Shown here piece after piece: positions 1 through 7,554 of a stretch of 64,000 bases of DNA. The translations under genes were made by a program, and so were the position numbers. The notes below the pieces were generated by a model, which saw nothing but the letters and a program-made list of their open reading frames with translations, had not been told where the DNA came from and searched no databases. Numbering within the stretch: position 1 is the stretch's first letter; every line of letters starts with the position of its first letter. Source of the DNA: Candidatus Enterococcus leclercqii (GTDB lineage Bacteria > Bacillota > Bacilli > Lactobacillales > Enterococcaceae); assembly GCF_009933135.1 (NCBI RefSeq), contig NZ_MAEH01000021.1, forward strand, positions 1 through 64,000, read 5' to 3'.

Positions 1-18
1 TTCGCCGTCAACTTTTAA

Positions 19-47
19 ATCGTATCACGTTGCTTTTTAAAAGTCAA
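19..47 (-). promoter_or_regulatory. rRNA-type promoter, proximal copy
   Basis: On the minus strand TTGACT (42-47) and TACGAT (19-24) have a 17-base spacer. It lies downstream of the TTGACA/TAAACT promoter in the same direction, giving the tandem arrangement typical of Lactobacillales rRNA operons. Confidence 0.75.
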
Positions 48-126
48 ACACTTTTTTGAAAAAGTTTTTTCGCGACTGGCGCGACTTTTTCAATAACAGG
101 TTGTGCTTTCAAGCGGCAACTTCGTT

Positions 127-155
127 AGTTTAACAGGCTTAGTTGCCAGTGTCAA
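127..155 (-). promoter_or_regulatory. rRNA-type promoter, middle copy
   Basis: On the minus strand TTGACA (150-155) and TAAACT (127-132) are separated by exactly 17 bases. It is one of three promoter-like pairs in the first 250 bases, all reading leftwards off the window edge. Stacked strong promoters of this kind normally precede an rRNA operon, so a 16S gene probably starts beyond base 1. The rRNA gene itself is not visible. Confidence 0.75.
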
Positions 156-218
156 CTACTTTTTTGAATTGATTTTCAAGAAGTTTTCTACGAGACTTTC
201 TCGTCGTCAACGTTGATT

Positions 219-247
219 AATTTACCATTTCTTAAAGAGCGGGTCAA
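219..247 (-). promoter_or_regulatory. candidate third, distal promoter
   Basis: On the minus strand TTGACC (242-247) and TAAATT (219-224) are again 17 bases apart. It is weaker than the two downstream pairs but has the same spacing and direction, and may form the outermost member of a triple rRNA promoter array. Confidence 0.45.
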
Positions 248-284
248 GGCTTTTTTTAAATATGTTACGTTCATTTTCTGAGAG

Positions 285-314
285 AAAGAAAAAACCGAAG
301 CGCGCTTCGGTTTT
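285..314 (-). terminator. intrinsic terminator of the 60-codon gene
   Basis: A perfect 10-bp palindrome (293-312, AACCGAAGCG/CGCTTCGGTT) lies against the stop codon of the small gene at 313. On the minus strand it is followed by a T-rich run. Confidence 0.7.
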
Positions 315-495
315 AAATATCTCTTGTCAGAAAACGGATTTGCCGGTCGTCGTCACGATAAATAATCGTTTCTTCTTTCAAATAGTGAAAGACAAGCTTT
401 TCCTTTTCAGGATCAACAATCATTGTTTCGTACCCTTCAAAAATATCACGAATATACTGTTTATAGGCTTGTTTTTTTCTCTGTCTTTTTTTCAT
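313..495 (-). CDS. small conserved-type hypothetical protein (60 aa)
   Basis: Encodes a charged 60-residue protein with a lysine/arginine-rich N-terminus and an acidic middle. No membrane segment, signal peptide or cysteine motif is visible and I do not recognise the family. A GAGGAAGG ribosome binding site sits a few bases upstream of the ATG, and a palindromic terminator abuts the stop codon, so it looks like a real monocistronic gene rather than a chance frame. It lies between the rRNA promoter array and the secreted peptidoglycan hydrolase. The overlapping plus-strand frame (262-624) lacks comparable signals. Function unknown. Confidence 0.65.
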   Translation of the reverse strand: MKKRQRKKQAYKQYIRDIFEGYETMIVDPEKEKLVFHYLKEETIIYRDDDRQIRFLTRDI

Positions 496-554
496 ACCGC
501 ACCTTCCTCAATCGTTATCATAACAATTGCTTTGATTGCTGACAAGGATTATAT

Positions 555-584
555 AAAAAAAGCCGCCTGGAAGGCGACTTTTTT
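555..584 (-). terminator. terminator of the peptidoglycan hydrolase gene
   Basis: On the minus strand a GTCGCC/GGCGGC stem (562-578) with a 5-base loop is followed by seven Ts, just after the hydrolase stop codon. Confidence 0.75.
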
Positions 585-605
585 ACACTCCTCTTATTCC
601 ATCTA

Positions 606-3134
606 TTACTTAGGTGCAATATAGGTAACACTATTTGAACGGGCAATACTGTTAGGGATCACTCGATAAGAAATAATGGTTCCCCCTAACACATTCCCTT
701 CAGATATCAAAATACCATCTGGACCTACAGCCTCTACAAACGCCACATGTCCATACACTGCACTTGATCCGGCCACCCCTGGATGAAAGCTCACTGCATA
801 TCCAGCAGTCGGAATTTGGGTCGTTTGATAGCCTAAAGCCGCTCCTCGCTGACCCCATTCTCCACCATTGCCCATGTAATCGTCTACTTTACCGCCGAGT
901 TGCGTGATCCGATTGTAAGCATACCACGTACACTGACCTACTGGATAAGAACCGCTCAGATTGTAATTGACACCATTGTATTCAGGATACACCATTTTTT
1001 CACGATAGTAGTCCGGTATCCCACCGCGGGAGGCAATAATCACACTGTTATCAGCTGGTAACGGTTCGTCGAATTGCGTCAAATTGTAAGCTGCAATGAT
1101 TGAGTTCAACTTATTGTTATAAGTCGTATCAGTGGCATAACGTCCAGTCAGATATTCTGTCGCTTGCAGATAATTTTTTGCTTCTGAACGCCAAGTTCCT
1201 TTATAAAACTCATCGTTACCACTAATGCCCCCTCGTACCAATGATACATAATCGTTCAATGACGCTCTGAAATTTGGATAGCTTCGAAACGCAGCCGTGA
1301 TTTGAAACAACTTACCCGTTCCGTCATCTTCCATCGTCTTCATTGAAACCGAGTTGCCATTGTAGAGGCCTTTTATCCCGAATAAATTGTGGTAGGGCGC
1401 TTTTGACAACCCGCTGCCACCTGAACCAGTTTCTAAAATGGCTTGAGCAATCATCACAGAAGCATAGACGTCATATTCAAGTCCAAGTTGTCGTGCATCC
1501 TCAGCAATAGAAGAAATGAAGCTTTCAGTAACCGGGTTCACTCTGAAATCGACAGAGGCGGCATAATTGTCGATCAGCGCTTGTCCTACTGATGTTAATT
1601 GGGAATCCCCGATACTATGAACGGCATAGCTCGGATTGGATTGCTTGTCATAAATCGTCTGTACTGTCTCATTTTTTTGATTTTCAGCGGCAGCTTCTTC
1701 AATGGTTACCTTTCCATCTTCATCCTGCTGATAACCTTTGACAGTATAGATACGAACACCAGCTATCTCTTCTTGGTCGGCTGCAGACTCAGCAACAGCT
1801 ATGTCTTTCGTCGGCAGAACCTGCTGTGCCTCTTTTAATGCTTCTTCATCGGCCATCAAATATTTTCCTTGCCCGAGATAAATAGCAACTTGTTCAATAG
1901 CACCGTCTTTTTCCCAGAACAAAAGATCACCAATGCCTGCTTCTGTCAGTTCTCGTCTGGTCCCTGAATCCCTCAGCTCTTCGAATGTCTCCCCCAGATT
2001 TTTTCCAAGGACAGATTGATAGAGATACTTCGGAAGACTTAGATTATTAAAGGCAGTTGGCAACTCTCCTGTTTTTGCCGGCTGCGGCTCTTTTTCATAA
2101 GGCAGACTCAATGTTTTCAATCCTTGAGCCACCAGGGCTGCCTGCCGCTCATCTTCAAAGCTTGTCAAAAGTGGCAGTTCATACCCATTCAAATCAGAGT
2201 CCGTCAGACTATCTACCGCATATTCTTTATCGACAGGGTTCACGGAATCGTTCCCTGAGTTCGACTCTACTACAGAATCCTCAGAGTTTGCTTGATTTGA
2301 ATGCCCCTCAGAAATCGTGCCTGTCTCTTCGGCTTCCGCTTTTGTCCCTTCCTCTGAATTTGATTCAGCAGGCTTTTGGTCAGGCTTGGACGACTCCGGC
2401 TTCTTTGGCGGCTGAGGTGTTGCAGGTTTTTCAGGCTGGGGCTGTTCTGGTTTTTCTGGTTGCGAAGGGGTCGCTTTGACTAAAGCGGCCAGTGCCTCAT
2501 TCAGCGCTTCAAGCATCTGATCTAAGGCATCTTGTTCGGCATCAATGTCAGCCAATAGCGCATTGGCCGTCTTCACCGATGCTTGCAAGGCAGCAAAACT
2601 TGTCGCGGTATAATCTGACGCTTGCAAGGTGACGGTGTAATCAATCCGGGCCTGCAGCGCTGTTTTATCTCCTCGATAGCGCAGACCAGCCAACGCTTGC
2701 AGAATCTCAGCAGTACAGTCGTCAATCTCAGATTGTGCTGCCGTTTCTGTTGCCAGCAAACTGTCTGCCCGTTGCAATAACGAGTCGAGATAGTTATTGT
2801 CAAAGGTTGTGGAGACATACCGATCCGAGTTGGAAAGCACTTCAGTTAATTGCGCCGTCTGAGCTGTCAATGACGTTTTATCGCTTACCGTAGTAGAAGG
2901 CTGTTCAGGCTGCGTTGAAATGTCATTTTCCGGCGCCGGCGTGGTTGTTGGATCTTGGACCGATTCATTTTGATCTATCATCGAGTTCGTGTCTTCTGGT
3001 GCAACCTCGCTTACTGGCATCTCCGCTCCATCAGAAATGCTGGCAAATGCGGTTACTCCAGGGGAAAACAGGATAAGTAATACACTAAAGCCGGTTAAGG
3101 CCTTCCGTAAAACAAGACTGTTCTTCTTTTTCAT
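606..3134 (-). CDS. secreted multidomain peptidoglycan hydrolase (FIVAR, degenerate NlpC, GH73, CHAP)
   Basis: An 842-residue exported cell-wall protein. Residues 1-31 form a signal peptide (KKK start, hydrophobic core, AFA cleavage region). FIVAR-like helical repeats follow (about 85-220), then a Pro/Lys/Ser-rich linker and a Glu/Ser-rich stretch. Residues about 350-430 resemble an NlpC/P60 domain (GDLLFW, IYLGQGKYLMA), but the usual DCSGF cysteine and the HVGIY histidine are replaced, so it is probably not catalytic. Residues about 540-690 match an N-acetylglucosaminidase (GH73) fold (AQAILETGSG, NLFGIKG). The C-terminus is a CHAP amidase/endopeptidase domain with GQCTWYAYN and YGHVAFVE holding the catalytic Cys and His. 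GGAGG lies seven bases before the ATG. It probably acts in daughter-cell separation or wall turnover. Confidence 0.88.
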   Translation of the reverse strand: MKKKNSLVLRKALTGFSVLLILFSPGVTAFASISDGAEMPVSEVAPEDTNSMIDQNESVQDPTTTPAPENDISTQPEQPSTTVSDKTSLTAQTAQLTEVLSNSDRYVSTTFDNNYLDSLLQRADSLLATETAAQSEIDDCTAEILQALAGLRYRGDKTALQARIDYTVTLQASDYTATSFAALQASVKTANALLADIDAEQDALDQMLEALNEALAALVKATPSQPEKPEQPQPEKPATPQPPKKPESSKPDQKPAESNSEEGTKAEAEETGTISEGHSNQANSEDSVVESNSGNDSVNPVDKEYAVDSLTDSDLNGYELPLLTSFEDERQAALVAQGLKTLSLPYEKEPQPAKTGELPTAFNNLSLPKYLYQSVLGKNLGETFEELRDSGTRRELTEAGIGDLLFWEKDGAIEQVAIYLGQGKYLMADEEALKEAQQVLPTKDIAVAESAADQEEIAGVRIYTVKGYQQDEDGKVTIEEAAAENQKNETVQTIYDKQSNPSYAVHSIGDSQLTSVGQALIDNYAASVDFRVNPVTESFISSIAEDARQLGLEYDVYASVMIAQAILETGSGGSGLSKAPYHNLFGIKGLYNGNSVSMKTMEDDGTGKLFQITAAFRSYPNFRASLNDYVSLVRGGISGNDEFYKGTWRSEAKNYLQATEYLTGRYATDTTYNNKLNSIIAAYNLTQFDEPLPADNSVIIASRGGIPDYYREKMVYPEYNGVNYNLSGSYPVGQCTWYAYNRITQLGGKVDDYMGNGGEWGQRGAALGYQTTQIPTAGYAVSFHPGVAGSSAVYGHVAFVEAVGPDGILISEGNVLGGTIISYRVIPNSIARSNSVTYIAPK

Positions 3135-3275
3135 TTCATACCTCCATGAAAACTTCCTTTTTGACCTTACAACAACACTTTACCATATAAGCATACTCAA
3201 ATCTAAGCGAAAGCACTCGAAAACCACATTGTTTTCTAATTTTAAAATTTGAACTCCTGCTTTACGTCACCAATC

Positions 3276-3818
3276 TTAATTTTTAACGGCATTCACCTGA
3301 TCCTTTATCAATTGAAATGCCACCCGCTCACCGTTTGGAATTGGAAAATATACCTTACCGCGATATTGGAAGCCATTTTTTTCAATAACCCGAATCATGC
3401 CATAATTTTTAGGGTAGGTGTCAATTCGCAAGTCACGATAACCTACCTTCAATGCTTCAACCTTCAGCGCTTCCAGAAACCTAGTTGCAATGCCTTGTCC
3501 GGCAAAATCTGAAGATACAGCAAATCGATGGATAGATACGTATTGGTCACTGTTGGTAGTAAGCCAGCTGCCTTCTTGAATCGCGGTATAGACTGGATCC
3601 TCACCGGAAACTAAGCAAGCGACTGCTACCGTGTGTCCATCCAACAAGCCGACCCAGCAAATTTGCTGGTGAATTGCCTGCTCCATGGATTCCTCATCGG
3701 GTCCATAGCCGCCTTGCCATTGGGGAGACCCAGCTGCCTTTAAATGCTCCCTGGCTGCTTCGATGATATCCATGATTATCGGCAACTCATCTATACCTGC
3801 TTTTTTGATTGTAAACAC
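3276..3818 (-). CDS. GNAT family N-acetyltransferase
   Basis: Predicted acetyl-CoA-dependent N-acyltransferase of about 180 residues; substrate unknown. The GNAT core is visible as IHRFAVSSDFAGQGIATRFL (acetyl-CoA pyrophosphate-binding loop, R/Q-x-x-G-x-G/A form) and the family-typical late segment VIEKNGFQYRGKV. The open frame extends to 3887, but that extension overlaps the terminator hairpin of the upstream gene. I chose GTG at 3818 because AGGAGGGG lies seven bases before it. It lies downstream of pyrD on the same strand with a terminator between them, so it is probably a separate transcription unit. Confidence 0.85.
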   Translation of the reverse strand: MFTIKKAGIDELPIIMDIIEAAREHLKAAGSPQWQGGYGPDEESMEQAIHQQICWVGLLDGHTVAVACLVSGEDPVYTAIQEGSWLTTNSDQYVSIHRFAVSSDFAGQGIATRFLEALKVEALKVGYRDLRIDTYPKNYGMIRVIEKNGFQYRGKVYFPIPNGERVAFQLIKDQVNAVKN

Positions 3819-3856
3819 GGCCACCCCTCCTATAACACTTATTATATTAAAAAGAA

Positions 3857-3893
3857 AACCGCTTGGAAAGAATAAATCGCTTTCCAAGCGGTA
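3857..3893 (-). terminator. terminator downstream of pyrD
   Basis: A perfect 12-bp stem CCGCTTGGAAAG/CTTTCCAAGCGG (3859-3870 with 3880-3891) is followed on the minus strand by a T-rich tract. It sits directly after the pyrD stop at 3897. Confidence 0.75.
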
Positions 3894-3896
3894 AAA

Positions 3897-4829
3897 TCAG
3901 TCAATTGTTTTTAGTTTGCCACGAAATTCATCAATGGTTTGATAGCCTTTTTTCTTCATGATCTCTTCAAGCTCATTATTAATTCGTTCAAAAATGGCTG
4001 GTCCTTCTTTGTGCAGCTGGGTTCCAATTTGTAACATCGTTGCCCCGCACAACAGGTGTTCATAGGCATCTTGTCCGGTCAAAATACCACCGGTACCGAT
4101 GATTTTGATTTCAGGCTTCAAACGAGTATAAAACCCTCGCACGTTTGCCAATGCAGTAGGCTTCACATATTCGCCCCCAATACCGCCAAAACCGCCTTTT
4201 GGACGAATGACCACTTCATCGGATTGTTCGTCAATGTATAAGCCATTGCCGATACTATTGATAGAGTTTACGTAGACTAAAGGAAATTTGTTTAAGATAG
4301 CCGCCATCTGATCGAAATGTGCCATATCAAAGTAAGGTGGCAATTTGACCCCTAAAGGTTTCGTGAAAAAGCTGAAAACTTTTGTCAAAATCTCTTCTGT
4401 CAAAGGGAAATCATAGGCCACTTGTGGTTTTCCAGGAACATTGGGACAGGAAAGATTCAATTCCGTAATACCGCTAAACTCACTTTCTTGAATCTTTTGC
4501 AACAACTGGAGATTTTCTTGCACGCTGGTTCCTGCTACCGAGAAAAACAGTGGTGCCTGTTGGTTCTTTTGATAATTCAACGCATAGTCAAGATAGTAGT
4601 CTATCCCGTGATTTGGTAGCCCCATCGAATTGATACTACCCAAGGGAACATCGGAATAACGTGGTTCAGGATTACCGGCACGGGCAGCCATTGTGGCACT
4701 TTTGGTAATCAGTGCACCGGCTTTGGAGTCCACCAACTGATCAAGCTCCTCCATAGTCATACAATGGACCCCGGAAGCATTCATCAGAGGATTGGCATAA
4801 GTGTAATCTAAAAAAGTCGTTTTCAGCAC
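3897..4829 (-). CDS. pyrD: dihydroorotate dehydrogenase, class 1A (fumarate type)
   Basis: Cytosolic FMN enzyme that oxidises dihydroorotate to orotate in de novo pyrimidine synthesis. At 310 residues it has the length of class 1A enzymes. The active-site segment [13 protein letters not shown] carries the catalytic cysteine (about residue 130). The substrate-binding [10 protein letters not shown] and NSMGLPNHG segments and the phosphate-binding IIGTGGI end are present. Class 1A uses fumarate and needs no PyrK partner, and no pyrK lies nearby. The start is GTG at 4829, preceded by AAAGGGG, and a promoter lies 30 bases further up. It stands alone, away from other pyr genes, as is common for pyrDA. 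Confidence 0.93.
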   Translation of the reverse strand: MLKTTFLDYTYANPLMNASGVHCMTMEELDQLVDSKAGALITKSATMAARAGNPEPRYSDVPLGSINSMGLPNHGIDYYLDYALNYQKNQQAPLFFSVAGTSVQENLQLLQKIQESEFSGITELNLSCPNVPGKPQVAYDFPLTEEILTKVFSFFTKPLGVKLPPYFDMAHFDQMAAILNKFPLVYVNSINSIGNGLYIDEQSDEVVIRPKGGFGGIGGEYVKPTALANVRGFYTRLKPEIKIIGTGGILTGQDAYEHLLCGATMLQIGTQLHKEGPAIFERINNELEEIMKKKGYQTIDEFRGKLKTID

Positions 4830-4860
4830 AGAAAAAGCCCCTTTCCATCAATCTTTCAGT

Positions 4861-4889
4861 AGAATAGCCTTTTTTTTCGCAAAAATCAA
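4861..4889 (-). promoter_or_regulatory. pyrD promoter
   Basis: On the minus strand TTGATT (4884-4889) and TATTCT (4861-4866) have a 17-base spacer, placed about 30 bases before the GTG start. Confidence 0.6.
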
Positions 4890-5054
4890 GTCATCACGAA
4901 CATTCCAATTATTGCACACAACAAACATTCAGATGTTGCCCCTTGCTCATTTCAGATCTCGAAAATCTTGCTCTTAGGCATCCTCTTCGTCAGATATTCT
5001 TTATTACACGCCTTTGTAAACAACACCTTCAAGTGACCTTCTGTAACGCACAAA

Positions 5055-5090
5055 AAAGGTTGGCAACTGCCTATGCAGCTACCAACCCCT
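5055..5090 (-). terminator. terminator of the MIP18-family gene
   Basis: A 13-bp stem (5058-5070 with 5075-5087, containing G-U pairs) is followed on the minus strand by TTTTTT. It lies 14 bases past the stop codon at 5101. Confidence 0.75.
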
Positions 5091-5100
5091 TTAGTTACAG

Positions 5101-5436
5101 CTAGCGAATTCCCAAAGCAATCCGTGCATAACGACTCATTTTATCGGTGGTCCAAGCAGGATACCAAACCAATTTGACATCTGTGCTAGTCACTTCCGGT
5201 ACTTCTTTTAAAGCTTGATGGATTTGATCTGTCAAAATGTCAGCCAATGGGCACCCCATGGTAGTTAACGTCATCTTGATGACTGTGTCTCCATTTGTTC
5301 CATCAAATTCTACTTCATATATCAAGCCAAGATTAACGATATCGATCCCTAATTCCGGATCGATTACCGTTTCCAAAGCTGTTAAGATGCGCTCTTTGAT
5401 TTCTTCAATTTCTTGTTCCGTCCGTACATCGTTCAT
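5101..5436 (-). CDS. MIP18/DUF59 family metal-sulfur cluster assembly protein (SufT/PaaD-like)
   Basis: A 111-residue cytosolic protein of the MIP18 (DUF59) family, whose members help mature Fe-S proteins. Diagnostic segments are VIDPELGIDIVNLGLIYEV near the N-terminus and MTLTTMGCPLADIL with the family's conserved cysteine. The frame runs open to 5472, but ATG at 5436 is preferred: it has AGGGGG nine bases upstream and gives the usual family length. It is monocistronic with its own terminator. No suf genes lie in the window, so the specific client is unknown. Confidence 0.88.
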   Translation of the reverse strand: MNDVRTEQEIEEIKERILTALETVIDPELGIDIVNLGLIYEVEFDGTNGDTVIKMTLTTMGCPLADILTDQIHQALKEVPEVTSTDVKLVWYPAWTTDKMSRYARIALGIR

Positions 5437-5626
5437 GAACACATTCCCCCTATTAGTCAGCCAGTCTTCCAACTATCCTCGCCACAGCAATAACCTTCCC
5501 CTATGATGACTCGCTGGAAACCGCTTTTTATCCTGCTCAAATAATACCCCGTTTACTTACTTTTGTAAATCAGATTTTACCGAAGCTTAATGAAGTCACT
5601 TGCTGCCAAAGAAAAGTCCAACAGGA

Positions 5627-6559
5627 TCAACGTTTTCCTTTGCGAACCTTCATTTCAGGAAAAACACCCGTCGCCTTAAATGTTCGTTGCTCATCTTCAG
5701 TAGCAAAACGACCCAGGATTGACTGTGTCGGCAAAATATTAACAAAAGCATGTTCATCAGCTTCTAGAATTGCCTGTTCCAGATCATAGAGCTCATACCG
5801 CGTAATAACAATCATAATCGTCTTGCCTTCAACACCTGAATAGCCACCCACTGAAGGAAGCAACGTCATGCCGCGAAAAACCCGCTGTGAAATACTGCGA
5901 CCTACTTGATCCGGTTTAGTGGTGATAATCATAGCTGTCAATTTTTGATGGCTGGTGTGAATCATATCCACCACATAACTCATAACATAAATAGAAATAA
6001 TCGTATACAAAGCACTTTCCCAGCTAAAAATAAATCCCGCCACTAACACAATTAAACCGTTCAATATGAACATAAAATTGCCAACGGTTTTCCCTGTCGT
6101 TTTTGATAGCACCAACGACAAAATGTCCATCCCGCCGGTGGTAAATCCCATCTTCAGCGCCAGGCCAGCACCAATCCCTAAAAATACCCCACCCATCAAG
6201 GAATTCATTAGGATATTTTCTGTCAGCTCCCCTTGAGGGAAAATCATTGTAATCAAAGAAATAGCTACCACGTTCAAAAAACTCCAAAAAGTGGCATCTT
6301 TGCCCAGTTTCCAAAAGCCCAACGCAAAAATTGGGATGTTCAGGATAAAAATAAACAGCCCCGTATTCAAATGTAAGTCAAAGTGCTCCAATCCCAAAGC
6401 CACAATAATCTGGGCAATCCCATTCATACCAGCCGACAATACTTTGGCCGGAATCAAGAAATAGTTCAGTGAAATCGCTGAAGTTAATCCGCAGACCAAG
6501 AGTACCCCCATCCGCTTTAGAATTTCAGTATTTTTATTATTTGCCGTCAATCGTTTCAT
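5627..6559 (-). CDS. YitT family integral membrane protein (DUF161 + DUF2179)
   Basis: A 310-residue membrane protein. Five or six hydrophobic segments occupy about residues 12-205 (the YitT/DUF161 region, with the typical GGTMDILSLVL-like GFTTGGMDIL). A soluble C-terminal DUF2179 domain follows (about 215-295; VEGKTIMIVITRYELYDL, the PII/CutA-like ferredoxin fold found in this family). Substrate and function are not established for most members. AAAGGAG precedes the ATG by seven bases. It is transcribed divergently from yajQ. Confidence 0.9.
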   Translation of the reverse strand: MKRLTANNKNTEILKRMGVLLVCGLTSAISLNYFLIPAKVLSAGMNGIAQIIVALGLEHFDLHLNTGLFIFILNIPIFALGFWKLGKDATFWSFLNVVAISLITMIFPQGELTENILMNSLMGGVFLGIGAGLALKMGFTTGGMDILSLVLSKTTGKTVGNFMFILNGLIVLVAGFIFSWESALYTIISIYVMSYVVDMIHTSHQKLTAMIITTKPDQVGRSISQRVFRGMTLLPSVGGYSGVEGKTIMIVITRYELYDLEQAILEADEHAFVNILPTQSILGRFATEDEQRTFKATGVFPEMKVRKGKR

Positions 6560-6809
6560 AGATTTGCTCCTTTTATTGGTCGTTCATCGAGGCCTCCTAA
6601 CGGAACAACCCACTTACAAAAGCGGTCTCTTCCAAAAACCCTCCTTAAGAATAGCAATCCCGCCGTTTTTTTCAACTGTTTTCTCTCGTCCAGACAAAAA
6701 TTTTCAAAAGTTGTTCGTCCTACCGACATTTGGTAAGATGTGGATAACCCTTCATTTCTTACATGAATCAAAGGATTATTCTATTATCAAGGTCCAAAAG
6801 GAGGACAAC

Positions 6810-7301
6810 ATGGCAAAAGAAGCAAGTTTTGATATCGTAAGTGATATCAATATGGAAGAAGTCAAAAATGCAGTCCAAATGACAACAAAAGAGTTGGGCA
6901 ACCGCTTTGATTTCAAAAATTCTACCGTCGAGATCACAATGGACAACGGCAAATTAACAGTGGTGGGTGACGACGACTTTAAGTTGGAACAGATTAAAGA
7001 TGTCCTTATGAGCAAGCTCATCAAACGAAGTGTGCCTGTTAAAAATATCCACTTTTCCGACAGTGAAAAATCCCTTGGAGGAAAGGCCAGACAGACGGCT
7101 GAGTTGATCAGTGGTATCGACAAAGAAAATGGGAAAAAGATCACAACGGCTATCAAAAATGCAAAATTGAAAGTGAAAACCCAAATCCAAGACGATCAGA
7201 TTCGTGTGACTGGCAAAAGCCGCGATGATCTGCAAGAAGTCATTGCACTTTTAAGAAAATTGGACTTGCCTATTGAGCTTCAGTTCACCAATTACCGTTG
7301 A
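6810..7301 (+). CDS. yajQ: YajQ family cyclic-di-GMP/nucleotide-binding protein
   Basis: A 163-residue cytosolic UPF0234/YajQ protein. The family signature starts at the N-terminus (ASFDIVSDINMEEVKNAV, KELGNRFDFKNS) and the C-terminus has LDLPIELQFTNYR. The fold is two ferredoxin-like domains. Some homologues bind cyclic-di-GMP, others nucleic acids, and the role in Firmicutes is unclear. The open frame begins at 6564, but the ATG at 6810 has AAAGGAGG seven bases before it and matches family length exactly. A strong hairpin repeat follows the gene. Confidence 0.93.
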   Translation: MAKEASFDIVSDINMEEVKNAVQMTTKELGNRFDFKNSTVEITMDNGKLTVVGDDDFKLEQIKDVLMSKLIKRSVPVKNIHFSDSEKSLGGKARQTAELISGIDKENGKKITTAIKNAKLKVKTQIQDDQIRVTGKSRDDLQEVIALLRKLDLPIELQFTNYR

Positions 7302-7404
7302 TTAATGACAGTGCCTACGACATCAATCATTTCTAATCGTAGATGTTGCCTTCCCATACGTATAAAAAATGTATAAAGAGAAAAAGTCTGTCTTTAAAAG
7401 TTAT

Positions 7405-7530
7405 ACTAATGAAAAGCCGGGTCCCTTCCATTGTTTTTAATGGAAGGGACCCGGCTTTTGTTTGTGTCTCACCTTGGGTAGTGTTCACTTTGAAAGACGG
7501 TGGCAAGAGATTGCCACCGCTCTTTTCTTG
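7405..7530 (+). repeat. intergenic repeat copy A with double terminator hairpin
   Basis: After yajQ comes a near-perfect long stem (GCCGGGTCCCTTCCATT with its complement, about 7415-7462) ending in TTTTG. A second stem GGTGGCA/TGCCACC (about 7499-7519) also ends in a T-rich run. The first stem and the 40 bases beyond it (GGCTTTT...CTCAC...AGTGTTC...TTTG) recur in diverged form at about 35,898-35,980. The element lies between convergent genes and terminates both directions. Confidence 0.6.
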
Positions 7531-7554
7531 CTACTTAAATTAGCTCAAAATCAA

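Noticed and set aside
262-624. 120-codon plus-strand frame near the left edge
   Set aside because: Runs through two terminators and across the better-supported minus-strand 60-codon gene.
2057-2479. 140-codon plus-strand frame opposite the peptidoglycan hydrolase
   Set aside because: Lies entirely inside the linker-coding part of a confident gene and shows no start signals or domain.
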